Shown here: piece by piece, positions 38,101 through 50,100 of the stretch | Numbering within the stretch: position 1 is the stretch's first letter | Layout of the letters: every line of letters starts with the position of its first letter | Origin: Pegoplata infirma | Lineage: Eukaryota > Arthropoda > Insecta > Diptera > Anthomyiidae | Length of the DNA: 64,000 bases | NCBI GenBank assembly: GCA_963921195.1 | Contig: OY992537.1 | Coordinates: 74,158,894-74,222,893 of the forward strand | Direction: 5' to 3' | Notes under the pieces: model-generated | Told to the model about the DNA's origin: nothing | Databases searched by the model: none | The model's input: only the letters and a program-made list of their open reading frames with translations | Translations under genes and position numbers: made by a program

Positions 38101-41100
38101 CCCCTCTAACTCAGAGAGTCCTTGACCGATGTCGTTGAAAAATTGTGTATGAACTACTATCCAATAGGACTAACTTTGGTGCAAATTTCATCCCGATCGG
38201 AAGACATCGGTTTCAAAAGTTGTGTCAGTTGACACGAAAACCCCCATATGTATATTAGAGTTCGTTTGGTGACTCTGTCACTTCATCTGTTTATCGGATA
38301 TCATAATTTTTTTAAAGGATTAAGGGGAACTAAAAACAATGCCGGTATTTTTTTGGAAAAATTTTCACTCCTTGGGGTGGTTCAAAGCATCTGAAAACGC
38401 GGATTTTGAGCTGATTTTTCTGCAGAGAAAAAACGGCTGAATATATTGCAAATCTAATGGCACCAGTCGATTCTACACCAAAAATTAAAACAAATTACAA
38501 TATTGCACTTGCTTAACTTTAAGTATAATTCCAACTGTGATACCTAGCATTAAGAAACAATTTTACTGTGATATTTTTATTAATTATTTTTGCATTTATT
38601 TAAAATTATGTGTTATATGTCGTGCCATTTGTGTCGTGAAAAACATCTTTTATTCAAAACTAAATGTAAATCTGACTAAAAGAATATATATTCAATAAAA
38701 ATTCATCCCCTGAAGAGGTTGGACAAATGCCAACGAAACGTCGAATAGAAAATGAATAAATAAAGTTTTTTATTTACATTTAGGAAGAAAACTGACCTTA
38801 AAAGCCCGTTTTTAGAAATAATTTCTATAAAAACCAATTAAAACAATATCAGTTTTTTGAACTCTTAAAAATATTTCCAATAACCCACAGCAGGGGGCGG
38901 AAAATCGATTTTTTTAGAAAAAATTTTAATTATTTTTTTAATCATGCACGATGAAGAGGCAGTTTTTGCTAAGAAAATTGGTACAAAAAGCACCTTTCTA
39001 TCACAACCCATTAAAAAGTTATAAGGCTTCTAAGTTTTTTTTCCAATGGCAAAATTATAAAACACTGACCGAAATTTGAAAAATTTGTGGAAGGGTCAGC
39101 TGTCTGGACAATCGTTTTCGATTTTCATCTTAATGCTGATTCCAAATCTAGTTTCTAAAATGTTCCGTAACGTCAGGTTTTTGAGATAATTGAGGTCAAA
39201 GTTCACAAAAAACGCATTTTTGTGCATTATTGAGAGCATTTTTTTGTGATGTTTTTGGATGATATTCTGGGATCATAAAACTTGTTTTCGATTAACATTT
39301 CACTGCTGATTCTGAATCTAGTTTTCAAATTTTTCTATCACGTCATGTTTTCGAGAAAATTGAGGTCAAAATTCTCAAAAAACGTGTTTTTGCCCATTTT
39401 TGAGAGCTTATAACTTTTAAACGGGTTGTGATAGAACGGAAAATTTGGTACCATTTTGTTAAGCTGAAAATGCCCTTTAATTCTGCATATTTAAAAAATT
39501 AATGTAAAAAGAAAATGGAAAAATCTATATATTTCCGCACTCTGTGGTGGGTTTTTGGAACTTTTTTTAAGAGTTTGAAAAACGACCATTGAATTATTTT
39601 TTGCTGTAGAATCGACTGGTGAAATCAGATTTGCGATATATTCAGCCGTTTTTGCTCTGCAGAAAAATCAGCTCAAAATTCGCGTTTTCAGATGCGTTGA
39701 ACCACCCCAAGGAGCGAATTTTTTTCCAAAAAAATACCGCCATTCTTTTTAGTTCCCCTAAATCCTTCAAAAAAATGATGATATCCGCAGATCAAATTTT
39801 CAAAATTAACTCTAATGTATATGAACGTTTAAAATCATTGTTATAAAATTTTCCTATGACTTGAAGATATAAGTATATTTTAGTGCCTACGGTCAGTACC
39901 GTAGTACCGGGAATACCGGTACCGGTTTTCGGTATTACCGGGAAATGGTACCGGTTTCCCGGTTCTTAATTCATTCCCGGTATTCCCGGGAATACCGGTA
40001 TTCCCGGTTCCGGTTCTGACGGTATTCCCGGGATTACAGGTATGTATATTTTGTAAAATTTTGTACAATTAAAATTTTTTCGTTGCTTTTACCACAAAAA
40101 ATACAAAACATGTGAAAAATACCATTTTCATTTTATTTTTTTAATTTAAGAAAAAAAGTAATTTAAATATTTTATGGTATAGTATTTTTTTGGTTTTTGA
40201 GAACCGGTACCAGGATCAGAACCGGGAATACCGGTATTCCCGGGAATATATCTAGAACCGGGAAACCGGTTCCAGAACCGGGAATAGCGGTATTCCCGGG
40301 AATACCGGTATTCCCGGGAATACCGAGAACCGGGAAATGGGGGGCACTAGTATATTTGGTAAAGTTTGAAAAAGCAATTTTTTTTTGAAAAAAAAAAAAT
40401 TCGAAACTTTTTAAAAAAATAAATTGATACATTTTGAGTAAATTTTTACTTGACACAATTAAAAAGTTACTTAAAAATATTTAAAAATTTTAAGTAAAGT
40501 ATTAATTGTGTGAATTAATAATTTACTCAAATTTTTTATTAAACATTTAATAATTTTTTATTAAAAGTTTACTCAATACCATTAATCGTTTACTGGTGCA
40601 AAATTGAGTAATTTTTATTTTTTTCTGTGTAAATGTTACGAGCATTTCTGAAAATGTATCTATCATCTTTTGTTTTTATTTAAGTGACAGATGCTATATG
40701 CCTATTTAAGATGCTTCGGTTATATGACTGCAAAATATTTCATAGCTTGTTTGAGTCTGTTCCTGTTTAAGAGATATAAAGTTAAGAAATTAGTTTCCAG
40801 ATTGATTATGATTATAATTAGTTCTTGATTATGATTATAACAAGTTACAGCCCCACATTGGGCGCCAATTGTTACATAGAGATAATACGAATAATAGTTC
40901 GTTACATTAAGCTTCCCTTTCGGCACTTACCAACACTTGCAAAATGTAAGACACGAAATCGGTTTAAGTGACTCTAAAATTTTACATAGCTTGTTTGAGT
41001 ATGTTCCAGTTTCAAAGATATCAAGTAAAGAAACTTCTAGGGATCATTATTTTCAAAATTTCTTTTTGATCATCTGTGAAAATTACACAGCTTAACAAGA

Positions 41101-44100
41101 AAATGCGTTTTGGATTCTGGTTAGCGATTTGGATAGTGTTTGTTGCGCTGATTCCAAATGCGGTGCCCAAATTTGTCTATCACATCAAGATTTTGAGTAT
41201 GTAATTCGCGGTTAAATTGCCGAAAAAGGATATTTTTGACCCTTTTTAAAAGCTTATAAAATAAGATCCTGACATGCGAATGACTTGGTATCAACCTCAT
41301 TCGAAAGCCTGTAATTTTCTTTAAAAGATAAGATAAAATGTTCTAAAAATTTAATTTTCTAAAATGGTAAAAAATCATTAGCAAAAAACCTTCCATTTTT
41401 TAAATATTTAGTTTATTTACACAGTGTTTTTTAACAAATTTCCAAACAAATTCATACGTAAATATTAGATTTAAAGCACTTGTCGCTAATGATATTTTTA
41501 CGATTATAGAAAATTAAATTTTGTCTCAAAGAGAAAATTACACACTTTCGAATGAGCTTGATGCCAAGTCATTTGCATGTCAGGATCTTATTTTTTAGGC
41601 GTTCAAAAATGGTCAAAATGGGCCTTTTTTGACACTTTAACCGCGATTTTCTCAAAATTGTGTCGTGATAGAAAAATTTTAGTGACCGTTTTGGAATCGG
41701 GGCACCAAAATCTACCAACTTTTTTTTTGGTTTTATCTAAAACGCAGCGACAAATCTCAGATTTGTAGAGCGGTGTTAGTAATAGCTTTGCTTCCAAGAA
41801 TGTTTATAAACTCTTTTAAATGGTTTCATGAGTCCGTTTTAGTTCTCGAAATATTGCCAAAACTAGTTGGTTTTAACAAGTTCAAAATCGGGAAAATCTG
41901 ATAAATCAGTTGCCTTTAAATTATGTTTTCCCATAAGGCCCCACATTGGGCGCCAATTGTAACATAGAGATATCACGATATCACTTACAAACAATTCTAA
42001 AATGTGAGACACTGAATCCGGGTAAATCAAACATTGGTACCCTTAAATTGCTGTTTTCTCCACTGCCCCAGGTTGGGCGCCAATTTCAATATAGCATTCA
42101 TTATTTTCATTCGGTTTATACGGGGAGAAGTTGACCTTTTTGAGTTTTTTTTTTTTTTTAATACACCCCTATTAATTCAAAATACACACAGGCATATTTG
42201 GTATCAGAATAAAGGTATTTAAAAGACCAATCTTGTGGTGATAACACCGTGCCAAAAACGACAATATTTTTCGACTTATTAAAAAAAATCCTAAGATTTT
42301 GGTATTTTACTCACAATGACAAAAATTTGTGCATGTTTGGAAGGTTTTCTTTCCAAAGACCTTTCATTTGCTATGCAGAATGACTAGGTTACTTTGCAGA
42401 GATAAAAAATGCAACATCGTTTCAGGGCCATGTCAACATTTTAAAAGTACACATTTTAACAATGTACATTTTTTTGTTCAGAAAAGAAATCACCAGTAGT
42501 GTTTTTTTATACCAATAAAAGAGGGTGAGGTTAAAAATCGTACTTTTTTCGTTGGTTTAAAATGGAAGTACCCATAAGTCAAATAAAACGTCAATCTAAA
42601 GGGCTAGATTTTAAGTGTCAGCTGACTCTTAGCGTGAGCACACATAGACTCTGAGGTCCGCTGTGACACCCCGGGTATACCTTTTTTTTAACTTTTAAAA
42701 ACTCCAAATTAAATGTTATGTAGAAAATATTTGTAGAACATGCTAACCTTTTAAATCGACGTTTCATTAGACTTCTGTCTTTAACTTTAGCAAAAGTATT
42801 AATTTTTTGTATTTGAGTTTTCGCGAGGAACATAATATAGATTCCTTGCGGGAAATTGAATGGTTCTACAGGACCAATTGATCGGAAAACCATATGACTG
42901 GTGATATGTCACAAGGTATTAATTAACATCGTCCTAGGATCTCGCCATGTTAAAGTGACAAGTCCCTTTCAAACAAAAGTACCGCTCAAGGACCGGTTCT
43001 CGTCTGGTCCTTTTTTCCACAGGATTATTTAAGATCCAAAAAATCACATTTGGTACTAGGTTTTATAAGCCGGTACTCATTCTAGAGATATCACGAAAAT
43101 TTGTTCGTTGTATCAAGCTTTTATTTCGGCACTTATAAAAACTTCTAAAATAAATTACCCAAAGTCAGTATGTGTTTTTAGCATTTTTTCGAACTTACCA
43201 ACATTTCCAAAAAGTAAGACACGAAATCGGGTAAATCAGGAATGGGTACCCTTAACTTACAATTTTTCCTAAAGTCCCAGGCTGGGCGCCAATTTACATA
43301 TATATAGTATTTTACTATTTTAATTTATATAATTTTGTAACAGATTCTGACATGGTCGGTTCCATAGTATTAACAACGAAAATATTCGAAAAAAGTATAA
43401 AACTTCATATGGAGAACATATTTTCATAATTTTAATTTTATATGAAATTTTATAAGATGACAAAAAAACCTCGGACTGCTAAAACAAAAACAATTTTAGA
43501 TAAAATTTTACAAATTATTAAGCACATTTTGTTATAAGAACACAAACCCCCTCCTTTAAAGGTAAGTATATAACAAACATCTTTTCAAAGTTTTGTAAAA
43601 ATCTAAGAACCGATTACAAAACCTAGAGCATCACCTAACATCTTAAACTATCTACTAAAATCATTGCACCCAAAGCTTTAAAAAAACATCATACATAATA
43701 TAATTCAAATTCACACTTATTTTACTTATCACAAACAGTCATATTCCTAATAGAAAATAAAAACTCAACCACTGGCTAACTAGTAACTAACTACAACTTT
43801 TCCAAGTGTATTTCAGAAATTATCAATTGTATTTCAGAAATTATCAATTGTATTTCAGAAATTATCAATTGTATTTCAGAAGTTATCAATTTTTTTTTTT
43901 CAGAAATTATCAATTGTATTTCAGAAATTATCAATTGTATTTCAGAAATTATCAATTGTATTTCAGAATTTATCAATTGTATTTCAGAAATTATCAATTG
44001 TATTTCCGAAATTATAAATTGTATTTCAGAAGCTAACCTTCGTAAAACAATTAAAAATTTCTGAAATACAATTGATTACTTCTGAAATACAATTTATAAA

Positions 44101-47100
44101 TTCTGAAATACAATTGATAATTTCTGAAAAACAATTGATAATTTCTGAAATACAATTGATAAATTCTAAAATACAATTGATAATTTCTGAAATACAATTG
44201 ATAATTTCTGAAATACAATTGATAAATTCTGAAATACAATTGGAAATGGTGTAGTAACTAACTAGTAACTAATTTGCTCTTTTGTAGTAATATAAATAAG
44301 TTAGTCCTTAGTAAGTGGCAGTTTTCTTTTCTGTTAAGAATACGTCTGTTTACGACTGATCATTTACAGTTCAAAAAATAATTCTAACTTTTTTTATCCC
44401 ACCTTCTTCAAAAAAAAAACAACAGTCACAGTTTTGGTGAACAATTTTCACAAAATAAATGGACCCGAGAAATAGCTGGACAACGCGAAATTTTGGCCGC
44501 CTATGGTGGTGTCAAATTATCTGATGTCAGAGGCATGCGTGCTCCATTCCTATCTGTGGGCGGCAATAAAATGTACAAAATGTTATATGATTCTAATTTC
44601 ACTTATGACTCGTCAATGCCGGTTTATGAAAATCGTCCTCCATCCTGGCCGTATACTTTGGATTATAAAATATTCCATGATTGTATGATACCACCCTGTC
44701 CCACTAAGAGTTATCCGGGCGTTTGGCAAGTACCTATGGTGATGTGGCAAGATTTGAATGGTGGCCGTTGTTCTATGGGTGATGCTTGCTCAAATCCTTC
44801 AGATGCTGATGGTGTTCAGAAAATGATAATGAAAAATTTCGAAAGACATTATACAACAAATAGGTGAGTATTTAGAGTTTTTTTTTCTAACTGAAAACTA
44901 TGAAATTTTTTACGTTATTATTTTTATTTTTTTTTTTCATAAAACATTGAAGTAATGGATTAATTGATTCAATTATTTTTTAATTGATACAATTATTTTT
45001 TAATTGAATCATTTAACTGACTTAATTATTTTTTTAATTGATACATTTAATTCATGCAATTATTTTTTTTATTCACTGATTCAATAAGATAATTTTTTTA
45101 TGAATTTTTTATAAAAAAAAGTAATTGCAATTGTGCCTTAACTACACCATTTACAGATGAAATTCGAAAAAGATCAATTGTAATTCGAAGATTCTATTTG
45201 TAATTCGAAGATTCCATTTGTAATTCGAAGATTCCATTTGTAATTCGAAAATTCCATTTGTAATTCGAATACTCCAATTGTAATTCGAAGATTCCATTTG
45301 TAATTCGAAGATTGCAATTGTAATTCGAAAAAGATCAATTGTAATTCGAAAAAGATCAATTGTAATTCGAAAAAGATCAATTGTAATTAGAAAAAGATCA
45401 ATTGTAATTCGTAAAAGATCAATTGTAATTCGTAAAAGATCAATTGTAATTCGAAGATTCCAATTGTAATTCGAAAAATATCAATGGAAATACAGTTGAT
45501 ATTTTTCGAATTACAATTGGAATCTTCGAATTACAATTGATCTTTTACGAATTACAATTGATCTTTTACGAATTACAATTGATCTTTTTCGAATTACAAT
45601 TGATCTTTTTCGAATTACAATTGATCTTTTTCGAATTACAAATGGAATCTTCGAATTACAAATGGAATCTTCGAATTACAAATAGAATCTTCGAATTACA
45701 ATTGATCTTTTTCGAAGTACATCTGTAAATGGTGTAGAGATGCTACAGCAAAAACCTCATAAATTTTGGATCATCGCTACAGATTTCCGAAAATCCGTTT
45801 TAAAATGAATTTGTTATAAAAAGCTTTAACCGCATTTTGTGGCTATTACTGAGTGAAAATAGCTAAAATTTGAGATCACCCCTAAAAACTTTCAAAAATC
45901 CGTTTTGTATATTTTTTCTAAAAAACTTAAACGGCTATTTGTGGCTTAACTACACCATTTACAGATATAATTCGAAAAAGATCAATTGTAATTCGAAAAA
46001 TATCAATTGTAATTCGTAAAAGATCAATTGTAATTCGTAAAAGATCAATTGTAATTCGAAGATTCCAATTGTAATTCAAAAAATATCAATGGAAATACAG
46101 TTGATATTTTTCGAATTACAATTGGAATCTTCAATTTACAATTGATCTTTTACGAATTACAATTGATCTTTTACGAATTACAATTGATCTTTTTCGATTT
46201 ACAATTGATCTTTTTCGAATTACAATTGGAATCTTCGAATTACAAATGGAATCTTTGAATTACAATTGGAGTATTCGAATTACAAATGGAATCTTCGAAT
46301 TACAAATGGAATCTTCGAATTACAAATGGAATCTTCGAATTACAAATAGAATCTTCGAATAACAATTGATCTTTTTCGAATTACATCTGTAAATGGTGTA
46401 GAATTGGGAATTATCCGTATAAATTTCCAAAAATTATTTTTTTTAATAAAAGTTACTGCATGACTCAACTTTACTATTTCAATAAGTAATTCGAAAAGGA
46501 TAAATTGTAATTCGAAGATTCTTCTTGCAATTCAAAGATTCATTTGTAGTTCGAAGATTCTACTTGTAAATCAAAGAATCCATTTGCAATTCGATAATTT
46601 CATTTGTAATTCAAAAATGCCAATTGTAATTCGAAAAGTATCAATTGTAATTTGAAAAAGATCAATTGTTATTCGAAATACATCAATTGTAATTTGAAAA
46701 AGATCAATTGTAATTCGAAAAAGATCCACTGTAATTCGAAAAAGATCAAGTGTAATTCGAAAAAGATCAACTGTAATTCGAAAAAGATCAATTGTAATTC
46801 GTAAAAGATCAATTGTAATTCGAAAAAGATCCACTGTAATTCGAAAAAGATCAACTGTAATTCGATAAAGATCAATTGAAATTCGAAGATTTCAATTACA
46901 CAGTACAACACTAAAAAAAATTACGGGGTTCCGACGATTGATTCTGGTAGAGAAGACCAAAAAAAATATAGTGTTTTAAAAGATCACATCGAAGTTTTAT
47001 TTTAAAGGCGATTGAAATTTCCCAGCTTTGGCCTGTTCTTGCAGCATATCGGAATATAAAACTATATTTTCTTTTCATCTTCGGTGTAGGGTTTGTTCAG

Positions 47101-50100
47101 CAATTTTGTAAAATATATTATTGCAAATATTTTTGTGGAACACGTTAACCCTCTAACTCTCCCTTATAACGGTACTTTTGGCTCTATTCTAACAAATCGT
47201 AAAAAACATTTCAAAAGAGGGGGAGGGCAGGGATAAAATGTTCTACAAAAATTTTGGCCATAATATTTAACTATAAATGTCAAAACACTCTAAAGCCCAA
47301 AACTTAACACAAACACCAAAAACCAGTCAAATACAAGGTTGCCCAGCAAGGGTTATTTTTTTTTGTAATTTTTTTTTATTGGCAATCTTGAATTTGACTA
47401 TAAAACAATGTTTTCTTTTCACCTGAAGTGTAGGGTATGTTCAGTAACTTTGTAGAAAATATAATGGCAAATATTTTTGTGAAACATATTAACCCTCTAA
47501 CTCTCCTATATAACGATAACTTTTGGCTCTATTCAAACAAATCGTATAAAACACCCCTAAAAAGATGGATGCGAGGATGAAATGTTCTACAAAAATGTTG
47601 GCATTAAAATTTTACAATATATGTCGGAACACACCAAAGCCCAAAACTTAACAGAAACACCAAAAACCAGCCAAATTCAAGATTGCCCACTAAGGGTTAA
47701 TTTTTTTTTGTAATTTTTTAATGAGCAATCTTGACTTTGACTCTTTTTTTGGAGTTTGTGTTCATTTTTGGGCTATAGTGTGCTCTGAGAAATACGGTAA
47801 AATTTCATGGCCAACATTTTTGTAGAACATTTGATCGACGCCCTCCCCCTTTTTTGGGAGTTTTTTACGATTTTTTAGAAAAGATCAAAAAATACTTTAA
47901 AGGGTTAATATGTTCCACAAATATATTTGCCAAAATATTTTCTACAAAGTTGCTAAACATATGTAGCTTGCACCTCAGATGTAAAGAAAACATAGTTTTA
48001 TATACTGATATCTTAACCGCCTCTAAAATAAAATTCCGATGTGATCTTTCAAAACGCTGACACACGTATAACATTTTTTGGTCTACTCTACCTCAATCAA
48101 TTGTCGGAAATTGTTGTACAGTGTTATAATTCAAAAAAGATAAATGAAAGCTCAGTTAATATTTTGCGAGTTGTGTGAGTTTGAAATTTTTTTGCGACTT
48201 CAAATTTTAATTCAGAAAAAATTTTAATTTTTAATTTTATTGTAAAAATTTTTTTGAATTTCTACCAATTTAATTTTTCTTAAAATATTTTTTTAATTTT
48301 TCTAATTTTAGGGCTCCCTTCGGTTTGTTTTATCATGCTGCTTGGTTTACCCAACCTCATCATAAAGAAGCTTTTATTAAATTCTTAGATGTTATCAATG
48401 CCATGCCAGATGTCTGGATTGTTACCAACTGGCAAGCTCTTCAATGGGTTAGAGATCCTACACCCATATCAAGAATAAATTCATTCCAACCATTCCAATG
48501 TGATTATTCGGTAAGTAAATGATTTTTAAACAAGTAAGAAAATCAGTGGCGTATCCAGGGGACCCGGGGGCAAATTTCAGGATTTGGTATCAAATAACAA
48601 GTACAATATTTAAAACTTCTTAAAAAAATCGAAAAACATAAATAATCTAAAATTTTTTGAAGAAAAATGTTTTGAAACTGAAAATTTTTCTGTTAAAAAA
48701 ATCTCAAAATCTGAAAATTTTTTCTTAGAATTTGAAACTTTTCGACTTAAGATTCTAATGAAAAATATCTTAGAACCTGAAGTTTTATGTACACAAAAAA
48801 TGGACCTAATTGTAAGTAAAATGTAGTCAAATCTTAAAATGCGACTTGGTCTTTTAGAAAAATGTCTCAGAACGAGACTTTTTTTTTAAAAAAAATGTCT
48901 CAGAATCTTACACTTTTCTAAAAAAAAATGTCTCAGAATCTAAAACTTTCTATAAGAAAAATGTCTGAGAATCTAAGACTTTTCTAATAGGAATAATGTC
49001 TTAAAATATTGGCCTTTTTCTCAGAATCTAAGACTTTTTCTATAGGAAAAATGTCTCAAAAACTGAGACTTTTTCTATAAAAAATTCTCAGAATCTGAGG
49101 CTTTTCTATATGAACAATTTTTCAGAATCTGAGAACTTTCTATAGGAATAATGTTTCTGAATCTAAATTATGTCTCAAAATCTGAGATTTTTTCTATAAA
49201 AAAATTTTTAGAATCTGAGGCTTTTCTATGTGAAAAATGTTTTAGAATCTGAAAACTTTCTATAGGAATAATTTCTCTAAATTTTTCTTACAATCTTGGA
49301 AAATGTTTCAGAATCTTATACTTTTTTAACGAAAAATGTCTCAGAATCAACGAATTTTTCTTAAGGAAAATTATCTCAAAATGTCTCAGAGACACACAAG
49401 TCTCAGAGACACACAAGTCTCAGAGACACACAAGTCTCAGAGACACAAGCTGAGACTTTTTGTATAGAAAAATGCTAAAAATCTGATACTTTTTCTATTG
49501 TAAAAATATCTTTTTCTATAAGAAAAGTGTTTAAGCATCTGAGACTTTTTCGATAGGAAAAATGTCTCAGAATCTAAGAAATTTTCTGTAGAAAAAATTT
49601 CTGAGAATCTGAGACATTTTCTATAGAAAAAATGTCGAAGAATCTGAGACTTTTCTATAGGAAAAATGTCTCAGAATTTGAAACTTTTTCTATAGGAAAA
49701 ATGTCTAAGAACCTGAGACTTTTTCTATAGGAAAAATGTCTAAGAATTTTAGACTTTTTCTATAGGAAAATTTTCTTAGAATCCGAGAATTTTTCTTTAG
49801 GAAAAAGGTTTCAGAATCTAAGACTTTTTTTATACTGTTTTCTTTTTAAAAAGGTCTCAGAATCTGAATTATTTTTCTTTTAGAAAAAGCGAAGATTTTC
49901 TCAGAATCTAAAACTTTTTGTGTAGAATGTTTCAGAATCTGAGAAAATGTGCTAGACTAGAAATATCTCAGATTCTGGGACAATGTCTTACAATCGGAGT
50001 CTTTTCTTTTGGAAAAGTATTTTATGAATATGTTTATATAATCATTTTCTAAAGTGACTTTTTCTTGAGAAACGTTTTCCATTGGAAATATGATTTAGAG

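Larger units (their letters stand above)
35884..40629. mobile_element. CACAG-ended MITE split by three nested insertions
   Basis: The left part (35884-36103) and right part (40358-40629), plus the middle scrap 39823-39872, align in reverse orientation with the complete element at 50884-51442: CACAGAAAA-type end, TGAGTAATCACTTGTTTAAA, TAGTTTATAGTTTTTTGT, ATATTTGGTAAAGTTTGAAA, and CTGTG end. Flanked by TA. Without its insertions it would be about 560 bp. Confidence 0.75.
35527..44425 (+). other. large intron between exons G2 and H
   Basis: 8.9 kb, made up almost wholly of nested DNA transposons (35884-40629), dispersed repeats and a foldback array, listed separately. No coding signal. Confidence 0.8.
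44864..48311 (+). other. intron filled with foldback elements
   Basis: Begins GTGAGT and ends TCTAATTTTAG. Contains three foldback elements with tandem arms and a palindromic insertion, listed separately; 45740-45945 is plain AT-rich spacer. Confidence 0.75.

Noticed and set aside
44430..44431. Downstream AG as the main acceptor of exon H
   Set aside because: It would remove the conserved His of the HTxxH metal motif; the upstream AG is first after the pyrimidine tract and keeps the motif. Kept only as an alternative.
43791..46911. Open frames with repeating ELQLIFF, ISEIQLI, YFRNYQL or LFRITID
   Set aside because: They are translations of 20-21 bp tandem repeats in foldback arms, present on both strands; no start context or family likeness.
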